Part shown: positions 23,701-27,640 of the stretch, one piece after another
Layout of the letters: each line of letters opens with the position of its first letter
Numbering within the stretch: position 1 is the first letter of the stretch
Origin: Smittium culicis
Taxonomy: Eukaryota; Kickxellomycota; Harpellomycetes; Harpellales; Legeriomycetaceae
Length of the DNA stretch: 32,207 nucleotides
Assembly (NCBI GenBank): GCA_001970855.1
Contig: LSSN01002308.1
Coordinates: 1-32,207 of the forward strand
Reading direction: 5' to 3'
Notes under the pieces: generated by a model
What the model was told of the DNA's origin: nothing
The model's input: the letters and a program-made list of their open reading frames with translations, nothing else
Database searches by the model: none
Translations under genes and position numbers: made by a program

Positions 23701-23993
23701 AACTGTTGTTGTTGTTGTTGGATTATTCGCTGCTGCTGATCGTTCTGAAACTGTATCCGTTGTTGTGTTTGCTGTTGGCTTTGTTGTCGAAGCTGTTGTT
23801 GGTTTTGAGGGGGATATGAGGTGATTTGGTTGATGGGGTCTATAGGGTAGGCAGGATACAGGGGTGCATTGTATTTTTTCTGATTTAGCGGGATATTGGT
23901 AGTGGTTGAGGGTTTGGGAATACCTTGGTTGGTATTTTCTTTGTTATTGCTAGCATTTGAGCTGCCACTAGACTCAGACCTTGAGCCTGGCAT
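8772..23993 (-). CDS. Giant 5,073-aa multi-spanning membrane protein with a huge disordered N-terminus; family not recognised
   Basis: One uninterrupted frame of 5,073 codons, ATG at 23993 (first ATG after an in-frame TAG at 24069-24071), TAG stop at 8772-8774. I do not recognise the family. Residues 1 to about 2,850 are Ser/Asn/Pro/Lys/Gln-rich and probably disordered. They hold a Gln-rich tract (63-102), a proline motif PLPSAPVRKR (334-343) resembling an SH3 ligand, a possible helix (about 806-850), a less simple island with aromatic and basic residues (about 1257-1345), and a basic cluster (about 1650-1740). Hydrophobic segments suggest helices at about 2858-2876, 3175-3193, 3219-3236, 3248-3266, 3464-3484, 3532-3551, 3678-3695, 3719-3736, 3755-3773 and 3793-3817. 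Residues 3830-5073 alternate folded-looking sequence with Asn/Ser-rich loops, including a Gln/Asn/Tyr-rich tract (about 4112-4158). The last about 110 residues (FAWYLFWDDLFRRY onward) look well conserved in character. There is no clear signal peptide. A membrane-anchored scaffold, channel or sensor are all possible; none is shown. Confidence 0.93.
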   Translation of the reverse strand: MPGSRSESSGSSNASNNKENTNQGIPKPSTTTNIPLNQKKYNAPLYPAYPIDPINQITSYPPQNQQQLRQQSQQQTQQRIQFQNDQQQRIIQQQQQQLLQHQFLNNNFQNNHNILMNKQENSEQSEYMNYLLGNHVSKIPGPDANSDKASMTYNSSNKSFNSNLNTQHTASTDQLAELGIFKVNNNYFNSSSSFSIPSPNSNNPNIPQISFPNPNDSNFNQLLNISSTSNIPHDNTSKQHTLFNNTKSADTHQKINSSALPTATSTKSHSSSSASDNRNNLKYQNQINNLNDIISKNSNLVHSDSKKSTLNHPFSHSKSKSNPSNVINSKYFKPLPSAPVRKRLSDASSSHTQSNFNNNNMSHLLPLRNNDIPDNKDNLIGKTPIHSIPNRPLPKLPLPLQNNSIVPENKDDPHSKLENPEINPQSNTQSYLSPRIPTPPSNDVPNIPVIDHALNQQSNLFSNQKINPLIISGTYPLHPPNNSSSESSSDSFKSSLSRLPSSSNISQNSKKHPSHPLNSDSHPSQKASQISIDISPKSYNSSLKKHQNDSNHPKISKSQSHLSESKNSQSVSFASNKIELQRDLTLDPNQIDNPKTPIQIAHAPESYPKEITPKSNHSHPLSSNSKNYIPASQNVSPFSNANSESKNSDAVSRLSSQKIFLKQIEIQKSNINSTTSSIASSKSRKKGSKKSSRMSYPSSKVSKIESFNDKNFNIQQDLSMLKIKNSNKSSKHSSLKSNIESPAPSLEFKSADLKVSQSESKPITSSNSLKDKSSSIISDSQSAIVSSNIVISPSKAKIPPISINVKSTSENWEKNVADQLQKKIESEILKRGQRKSQKFIKTQVVSKTRDIIESNLSKSELSSSKPQIQKLTPSASFTSSTSSSKLQSTKPIEQITPTNNKTQNRSISNNSDKASNKSEIVPSSENIHETPAIQDHSNKNDIKIDKNSFQNLNTTEVHDQSYLDSINNFANSSQSQDNKILSTNLGQDQSLFMNVINPTNHSIHTSKSKIPNEIISKNTKDAPRNDTSVDPRDTHQILSPQKPISILKSIAETETTDSISRVLADTSPFINSPVNPNTPLIRNQNYLINSPAPKYPDNIEMWVESSLAEKNKVSKALSSHAGSKISSNSQASSSKSNADTKDPQNYSIAMHAENYKDGLRPSSNGKLSSVLSKNGNSKDVYTTHNHTSIPITGVPKIQSQKILKDSNDYSEHPSRNNLKTSDINSGVHQNNFNLIPKPTDNNVDMSDKKQADVLNSPYMDLGITPISELKKWSKGSLFQRPPLGFNAPVMANTTNMLKYITNSSSANGFDPSQSPVSDWESSSKTRQIWRYRLIRRAQKELLAMSTENEKLYNDKSVRENILNLGNSPIISYSYEGALDRPQDISTSQNVSLNFQKNNQFYNDNFANLNYDGPSNSSQDPTSIDSNDSNSYQAPSNNDSSFNQSSIYDFGSRSNSEDSKKKKPLSLSTSTSNSSNTSNSKIPENSSSSLSSPVYNDKKNSKASINQRSTVSSNSLYSYNLNDLNFNPGSAKPKNINRANSRYSIDSGFDIDDVFNNLKQNNSKDSKILAYPYFNQPKRKSFFNKFDSNYTSNKPSRNFNPDKIIYHSNLPNPKNSSNFSNLPKRRNSSNYSNSKISENFSIDSTGNWWNQPLPKTIKSIRLAKSRKAKPRGNRNSENKNKRVYSFPSNHFFPELVKNPNSPQFMSPYFPKTRPAFKSNKRPSIKSVLNKFKRLRRLMNIPNLDSKFQGFGLSKLSNSPKAFLESRKKPSLMFEPLPYYEDFSKVPKTNKFVPKTKINPTFDQGKNIVTLDQFQPPSNINNNIENAYALPNNDNILKLEPVVSYKRPPNKTDSLPPSPLPKNNYNPPTEKDFQINSKNFESPIKTKPETSLDHSQIHSYSNQDTDKSKQRYLYDDQNKNDQTILQKYPHSPNQIQNTESKQEPKYAALPAIPNSKPIQPPDLTPSTNTDQKPLPSVNLNISKYTNQPKTPSSLRYSTALKTASTSNDDDSLEKNTSPLIKPIDNLKNLPRYHPIATKSSQLDKSIVNKDHIELLSSIQTGSSIKSPKNKRESYPSYNTKPADFSRLPNIPNTHLSQNHFSPPINSGNNINGSNQNPPPNNFNNIPVNLSNLPIGEKNSEFIDSVSYPSPNNLYNSNAQHQFANSNRFSVPPVPNSFNSRPFKASPNNVVLSNPNRSNISSNKINGSRERSKSNPAEIVNQSNLLNSRNDKISVQHTQPLQGSTLDPIQSKDNQQRRKKVVPISPRTAISATYDNTSFFDSDFFNSTKKNGKDPKLNKNSTKPYHRVRKDSRNYGRVEGELNSVRLSRESNQDNDILVQSIGADMNSYSKARHQDESIWGKALSKVRSIFRISKSKTKNRPISTVGLLNENSMPQSDIKDNIPMQNLFLSKKSGEAGDFNNNYDSQNNNLLYNMNSVSNSRQTILGGGTQNSQKPVNKLLALNQTANNISQDPSKQKLPKFSPATHQIQAGTKNNFTSSSLNSSMTEEEMGKLQKRFSDIAKVNIDTLIIPPHQKLGSPYRNNNPETANSNIPTQIHDFNNNANNPNNSHKLSASNFSLHSSNKLKDSNNLNVKNEFIPTSNQNAGNINSHQNIYAFPATLPSHSLGSINQNQSHNSNTHPTQNVYNRIQMPSFSKYISPDNNEPNSENKPHQNIFAMIDPNFRMDYPDPNNYIQQENLNPFKISSINPHNLNKLNSVFPEHTSSYNPNNFNKPNYAPSVISEIPNITKVDSANTESVPQASSKPSGGNGFFGKIFNVDNGQHLLNAASTKYTSLGPLAAALGMLGAGSLLNSKKNENNEGAGSSNNQQNNAPSDNNNSSSPPKKDSKESGSGFWLNLGKLLIGGALIFAIYIINKIKSKENPIKGIFRISPLPIGSWYYSSNSLSKKILFIDFNNLFYSGPKKEKIRSFSMLSGVNKTDAGLLASTKTAKILDIDPEYILPNSNRMEFKKLDRILDNLGHASFSKLKKFKRAPEIVLDPEVYKTPGIEMSKSYSIDIINQTKAGISNKPDKKQTKNVRQRNLASFDLASDNAGSDIQNSENSVTVDDQSTFSKKFTMFPPFSHISNLAVEIILHSPQVSLGGAGTSWNFAKSLTLASPFSVLPMLKNKTKNIKELVVKTLAFYHNNEKSKGIPKKNKIHSGPGIDRVFIHSLNLIDFFQILALIVGPIGIHYFKSSIDDSSLFKFPSNLDSPKPFGNSNIWFQLFLYPIHIFGFMIPDLISYNLEYGPYFLISFSFVTILMIFYWIILKSDSRDFQKSFRNSFVYFFSNTSENSSHKIYNSTVKSELDNLADSKLKANIFSSDGSGWSKNVENLFNSPEFEKELFKEVKQQINDILQSNVASELPTQFNKKSIRSAKTYDSGSAKKIFLGEFDEKFESNKFEGPNENLNVITFQSNMPFMNVFSSPFSNRFYAAKSLNFIKRFLTSFYSFLSGESLPDKISRRKFAFFVMYVLYLPTLKLCFELITWQIKFWNVNIYKALFTTDTITYKVCYKTNFFISNDSINSGATNGFNYTFILFFISLLCIFSLGIYFPRSVKNIIIKSIPKVNSVFINSPFASLSSTPIGLLLLDELNKENADYQKHHDTLKSKLQKLGHFNPISQYKKIKAEHLDDELYNKIKQVAAVQLHEKLLYNDESEFSFLYENVYPDYLGEFVNTMSYKFALVLICAIFSSLNCWSKPSLHITDYLSGVILRVKVESIDIFRQLLIILVTYLFFHSFCKKRPYFDASANFSGLISNFTLLVLSFLSFIAWILVKNGSSYFDSRDPVNSDQSSFFSLLFIIICVIFFSSILFMLLIFANSCYQKFYYVPSPTIDSNSIDSELSSSDNNELNKNNFRSNINNSADSNNPIVFDRNSYMAKLLTYGPFIGDSSSFSISKKFLKDSFQVIEFSPGILTSNSVDDLNLHRLAVERIWQDTWSAILLASRDNRLPPLIAPHHVSINSIEGNSAGYERLDVYPYQFTVSGYKHNNHHFNSDQDVLKELNLVLANSLNTQVVYGENSANTKLPNEMLESSHTNTGNSNVNIRTPYNVGYKGYIPERHLENLLILNCTGYMDYFNSTVERLLLDNIDKLITPITTKNINPYNKNNVPDQSENISFPQPTQNYYQAEGYQNYNQQEANQSYNSYQANNDNDNQLYGDYLKFGLDRIIHTPSECRDIQNAIISSFCGPDMYFKPPQTLLKNYFPDLSNFKDYKEVYNSINQDFLSPSNDLEIQNLLGIPIDQSIATMDISSNYRPKSNHTNQSFNKSGIRIVDYNDFGETKFKIQSWFGKAYVTPFPFILYFIYDEAPGYVIRIGSFSGWYIYLQQNRNPEVIDRKRLRLSLRSLENEIITFSFDENDLKNSQSILGENTNSVPEGSQEISLLDNSIDGIDSSFKKIIIFKAKLIIIRHHYENTKNIRVNPIFNLVNTSAGFMVKIDVIDSTKMVINHRGEIVSMESMNSYKDQILSGLNLGYKEDAESGFDYKDNITFNLFKNQIIRNSNFESEKGELNNNTSLQGLNSNIPNTTPHAHNENSSAYNIPTNKTGSIAEAASVVSEMVPNNGANNYMRYNPKIKREDIDLLSTNLWDIGNNRYQILSKIQSKILGINSDFTMSLSTYFLLKENEEIILKNFKKIQDGFSLWRSQFEYEFSDKQYGLSYFFTNFIFSPHPQLAPATKGITIKSPVLSSSLSNLAKSKLKKRKNLSRYVDHKIQKGNEDILEIDQDDVLSSESIPWYIAASMFACFKESSHIGPFTDISTDASLKDNNFENGDSLFNDLRYNYQSVCNPDYSHLAKPTPENSLPLLDSLPTYHELVYILKLFEKSQSLKNLINDHYDDLRALYERLDAIRPYFHPRDPSVTPFDPEALTDLLGLKNIVISDTLKPLTDYTGNINNPSLINNYSIKYKINIPQINEIFDHKQINYQTNKRHPKASKIKAIGFRKPETNKNKNTVSPPLVNPHPLRFAWYLFWDDLFRRYAPVSPFLVKYESDFNPLYPGSIGYNPMSRKKLEVYLNNRGLFVVNQKAENGNNKNSLFNGTDTTHEPDHFEYITPSTTLLNSGILNALYLWLNRLIEK
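19104..19175 (-). repeat. Tandem 36-bp duplication inside the giant gene
   Basis: Two adjacent 36-bp units, 19140-19175 and 19104-19139, match at 28 of 36 positions. They encode two 12-residue units, residues 1607-1618 (SNLPNPKNSSNF) and 1619-1630 (SNLPKRRNSSNY), followed by the start of a third (SNSK). The duplication is in frame and lies just ahead of the basic cluster. Confidence 0.85.
19608..19619 (-). repeat. Coding A12 homopolymer in the giant gene
   Basis: Twelve consecutive T on the + strand give A12 in the mRNA, read as four lysines in SKKKKPL. The long frame stays open across it. A run this long in coding sequence is a recognised site for polymerase slippage and for sequencing error. 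Confidence 0.8.
23688..23807 (-). repeat. Glutamine-codon-rich tract (polyQ-like) near the N-terminus
   Basis: Residues 63-102 of the giant protein are mostly glutamine, broken by Arg, Ser, Ile, Leu and Asn. The DNA mixes CAA and CAG codons, so it is not a pure trinucleotide array. Such tracts are commonly disordered and self-associating. Confidence 0.85.
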
Positions 23994-24188
23994 AGCAGAG
24001 TAATTATGTCTATTCTCCCTTTGAAAGCAGAGAGATATATTAAACGGGATACGAGATAGAGGTAAATGCTAGATCGAATAAGCAGTGTAGGCTCTAATGG
24101 AGAGTAGTATAAGTAATGGATACAAAGAATATGTAAAGAAATAATGAAAAAGGAAAGGGTTTAGAGATATACAGATTATAAAAAGCAA

Positions 24189-24217
24189 CTTTTATATACG
24201 AGTAAAGCCCCGGCTTT
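24189..24217 (-). promoter_or_regulatory. Candidate TATA box and adjacent inverted repeat upstream of the giant gene
   Basis: On the - strand TATATAAAAG (24189-24198) matches the TATA consensus and lies about 195 bp upstream of the giant gene's ATG. Just beyond it is the inverted repeat AAAGCC-CC-GGCTTT (24204-24217), unusually GC-rich for this spacer. A weaker AATATATC (24033-24041) lies closer to the start. No transcript evidence is available, so the assignment rests on motif and position. Confidence 0.4.
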
Positions 24218-26090
24218 TTTTAGTTTTTGTGTTGTTATTAAATCATCGAATTTATCAATATGGCTAAATTAAACGTACATAAGATTTAAATAATTCTTTA
24301 TTTTATTTTTTTGGGAAAAAAAATTTTTGTAGATTTTCAGACACTTTGATTTTATTGGCAGCATATTGGCGTTTTGGTTTATTAGACACATATATTTTTT
24401 TCAGCTTTTAATTTCCAAATTTAAAATAGCAAAGCGCGTAAACATTTCATTAAATATTTTCTACAGATATACTGCTGCTATATTTGAAAAAGTTTAGATT
24501 CTATGCGTCTTCCACTACGCGGGCTATTTATAGATCAATCATTCTTACAAACATGGACTGCACTTTTGTTAAAGCTTTATACTTTTCTGTTTAATTTTAT
24601 TCCTAAATGCCCTTGCTAATATCGCGCTAAACATATACTCATGCTCATTAAGTTGCGTTTTGATTATTGGTATGTATTGGGCTGCTTATTTAATATATAA
24701 TTTAAAACTAATTTAATTAACAGCTCATTTATTGCTAAATAATGATCTGATGAATATGCTCTAAAAGATACTATGTAAATTTAGGATGTGTGCCTTATAG
24801 CTCAAATCTAATGCTTCTTACAACGTTTTTTTTTTAATTATAATAGCATCTCTAATCTGTACAGTTTCTACTTGATGAGATTTCTGCTATAGCTTTAAAA
24901 CAATTCCATCCAACTTTATACATCTAGCTAATACATATAGCTAATACATCTAGCAAACATTTCTAGCTAATAAATCCGGTCAGTATATCTTGCTAATAGA
25001 GTATGTAAATTGAGCGAGTATAGCCATTTGGTTTTATTATTGTAATACATCAAACCCTAAATGCCAATACCAATCTCGTTAAAGAACTTGTAGCATTCAT
25101 TATGAACCTATCACGAACGCCAATTATCTTCGTTTTCTGGCTTTTACTATATTTATATATTTTTTTATAAGCCTTTGTGACTATTTGTTTTTTGTGACTA
25201 GCTTTCGCTTTTTTTATTAGCTAAAAGTGGATATAATGTAATTACTAAAAAAAAAAAAATAAGGTGTCGATATAACTTGGGAATTTAATTGAGTTTATTG
25301 GCTTGTATCTGTTTACTATTTATCGCTTTTCTTGTTCTATTTTCTCCTAAAACTGTCAATAACCTCGCACTAGCATGCTTTTTTTTTTTTTTTGTAGCGA
25401 ATTACCTTTTATACTCAATATAAATAAACATGACTAGCAAATAGCATCTCGCTCATTTTCTTGAATTGTAAATAACATAAGCGAATAATTTTATATTACT
25501 TTATCAACATATCTTGACCTATTTTATGGGATGATTTAAACTTGCTCTCATTAACCCATTCGCGCCATTAAAACTGTATTTGGTCTTCATTAAATATAGC
25601 CAATTATATCTAATAATCGAGGCTCATTTTCCAGCTACTTTTATTTATTGGCTTAATAAATTCTTAAAGCAAATAGGTCGTTTTTATAAAAATAATTTGC
25701 AAATAAAATATGCACGTAGCCAAAAGATGTTTCATGGGAATAGAATAGCTGCAAAATTAATTATATGATTCGCTTATGGTAATTATCATTTGCTGCTAAT
25801 ATACAAAAGCCCAAAAATTGTATAATGCTAAGATTCAATATACTTTTATTAAGTGTAGTTGGCTACATTTGGAAGATCAAAACCAGTTTACTGCTCATGG
25901 AAAGTTTAGATGAATGTAGTATACACTCAATGAAAAAGTGCGCATTTAGTTTAGTTTGCATAATAAACAAATATCGAAATTTAAAACAATTTTATAAATA
26001 TATTTTTAGACTTGATACAATTAGTGTAGAAAATAAGGTATAAAATAGATATAGCTATCATTATATCCTGGCTGCTATTTAAAGGTTGGT
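24218..26090. other. Intergenic region between the giant gene and the SDR gene
   Basis: Both flanking genes are on the - strand, so this is the upstream DNA of the giant gene and the downstream DNA of the SDR. It holds the 13-bp minisatellite (24921-24998), scattered GCTAAT words (near 24614, 24734 and 25794), an A run near 25246-25258 and a T run near 25379-25394. Two open frames of 62 and 72 codons (25580-25768 and 25825-26043, +) show no family features, and I do not accept them as genes. Confidence 0.6.
24921..24998. repeat. 13-bp minisatellite, six units
   Basis: Six consecutive 13-bp units with the approximate consensus CATCTAGCTAATA: 24921-24933, 24934-24946, 24947-24959, 24960-24972, 24973-24985 (the most diverged, AATCCGGTCAGTA) and 24986-24998. 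The period is exact throughout with no insertions. It lies about 930 bp upstream of the giant gene's start codon. Confidence 0.85.
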
Positions 26091-27398
26091 TTATGGCTTG
26101 CGGTGAGTGAGCGTAGCAGACGCTTGGCCATTAGGGAATACCGTCATACTGGAAATTTCGACGTGTGAAGGCCTAGAAGTCGTAAACATGCACAGCTCTG
26201 CGATATCTTGAGCTGTTAATGGATCGATTCCTCTGTAAATCCCATCTGCCTTTTGCTTATCCCCTCTGAACCTGATAACTGAAAACTCTGTCTCTACCAT
26301 CCCGGGATCTATTTGCGTGAGCCTGACACTTGTCTCCACTAGCTCGCATCTCAATGCTTGTGATATTGCCCGGACCGCAAATTTGGATGCGCAGTAAACT
26401 GATCCGTTCATATACGCCTCTTGCCCTTTTTTATTAAATTATTTATTTATTTATTTATTTCGAGTTTTTTTTACAAACAATAAAATGTGCTTTTAGTCGA
26501 ATAATATATCATTCAATTATAATATATCATTATTAATCACATCTCTATATAATAAAAAAATCTCAAAAATTACCTGCGATTGAGCCTATATTAACGATAT
26601 GGCCGTTAGTTCGCTTCAAGACTGGTAGAACTTGTTGCGTGCAATAAATAAGCCCCTTGACATTTGTATCCAGCATAGTATCAATATCTGCTGCTGAATA
26701 CGTCTCCAACGGCTCAAGCCCAACAACAAGTCCCGCATTGTTGATAAGAATATCAATATCCTTAAACTCATCTGGTAATTCGCTAACTACCTGCTTCACA
26801 TTATCGAGATTCCTCACATCAAGCTGCGCAGTATGGACCTTTAAGCTTTTGTTTTTTGACTTGAGCTCCTGTGATATTTCATTCAATCTCTCAACCCTTC
26901 GACCAGTAATAACCTATTTTTCATAAAATGCAATCAAAATTAAATAAAAAAATCCTTTAGTATTATATATTAATAAACTGCTTCCAAAAGCTATAAAAAT
27001 TAAAAAAAAACGTTTCAAAACTTACTATTTTAGCTCCTGAATTTGCATAATTGTACGCACAGGCTCTACCAATCCCTGAAGTTGCGCCAGTTCTAAGATT
27101 TGCCAATACAGCAAAAAAAAAAAAAAAATTTAAACTATATTTATATGTCTTTTTTTTCAATTTTAGGATTCTTTAACTGTTTTATAATTATTCTAATATA
27201 CTATGCTTGTGTTGGTTTAATTTAACGCTTTGCTTACATGAATACTGTCTTATTTTTTAGCCTTGAGAATGGATTGAACAAGTCATTGTTGCTCGAGTAA
27301 AACTTTTTGTTGATGTACTCGGCGCTTGAATCGCGTGTGAAAAGTGATTTTAAATTAACAGATATTTTTGTATTGAAAGCCGACTTTAGCCTAAACAT
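26091..27398 (-). CDS. Short-chain dehydrogenase/reductase (YMR226C-like), four exons, probable mitochondrial presequence
   Basis: Assembled as complement(join(26091..26425, 26574..26913, 27026..27092, 27238..27398)), 903 nt, 300 aa. The introns (145, 112 and 148 bp) start GTAAGC, GTAAGT and GTAATT, all end in AG, and their phases match. The product is a classical NAD(P)-dependent SDR: cofactor loop TGATSGIG (55-62), GRR after strand 2 (80-82, which favours NADPH), NNAG (134-137), and the catalytic set N160, S187 (in GSIAG), Y200 and K204 (YCASK), then DPGMVETEFS (229-238). Overall pattern, including GQAS near the end, follows yeast YMR226C, which oxidises 3-hydroxy acids and L-allo-threonine/serine-type substrates with NADP. 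The first about 45 residues (MFRLKSAFNTKIS...) are basic and hydroxylated, with KFYSS (32-36) as a possible cleavage site, so mitochondrial import is likely. The start is the first ATG after in-frame stops. The substrate is not decided by sequence. Confidence 0.91.
26441..26460. repeat. (ATTT)5 microsatellite in the third intron of the SDR gene
   Basis: Five ATTT units on the + strand, inside the intron at 26426-26573. It lies 14 bp from the 3' splice site and on the coding strand contributes the A-rich sequence before the acceptor. Confidence 0.85.
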
Positions 27399-27640
27399 AG
27401 TACCTTGATGTTTTAAATGTTGACGTACTTGAATTCCTTTTTGCTATATATATTAAACCTATCTGTTTTTGCAGTGAAATATAGTTCGGTTGCTTCTTTT
27501 TGTTTTTTGTTTTTTTTTTTTACAACCTTTCGAGTTTCTATAAATGTAGACTTTTTTTCTACAAAAGTTCTCTCCCCCATTTGATGTTTCGAGTCTTCCC
27601 TTTTTCTCCATTCTGTAACTTTTTTTTTTTTTTGGCTCAG
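27399..27640 (-). promoter_or_regulatory. Probable SDR promoter region with TATA-like box and long pyrimidine tract
   Basis: On the - strand TATATATAG (27444-27452) lies about 50 bp upstream of the SDR start codon. Beyond it, about 27494-27640 is strongly T/C-rich on the + strand (purine-rich on the coding strand) with several T runs, interrupted by a small hairpin, TGTAGA (27545-27550) with TCTACA (27558-27563). The assignment rests on position and composition. Confidence 0.4.

Noticed and set aside
24204..24220. Rho-independent-type terminator (GC hairpin followed by T run)
   Set aside because: It resembles one in shape, but the genome is eukaryotic and the site lies upstream of a gene next to a TATA box.
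24921..24998. CRISPR array
   Set aside because: The 13-bp units are contiguous with no spacers, in a eukaryotic context.
25580..25768. 62-codon frame on the + strand
   Set aside because: No motif, and composition as in random AT-rich DNA.
25825..26043. 72-codon frame on the + strand starting with ATG
   Set aside because: No family resemblance, AT-driven composition, and no splice partner. It remains only a remote possibility.
26409..26411. ATG at the beginning of the last SDR exon as a gene start
   Set aside because: It is the internal Met of the A-Y-M-N-G-S segment. The upstream exons join to it in frame and supply the cofactor loop and catalytic Ser.
26657..26926. 89-codon frame on the + strand over the SDR gene
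   Set aside because: Antisense to SDR exon 3, whose protein is clearly recognisable.
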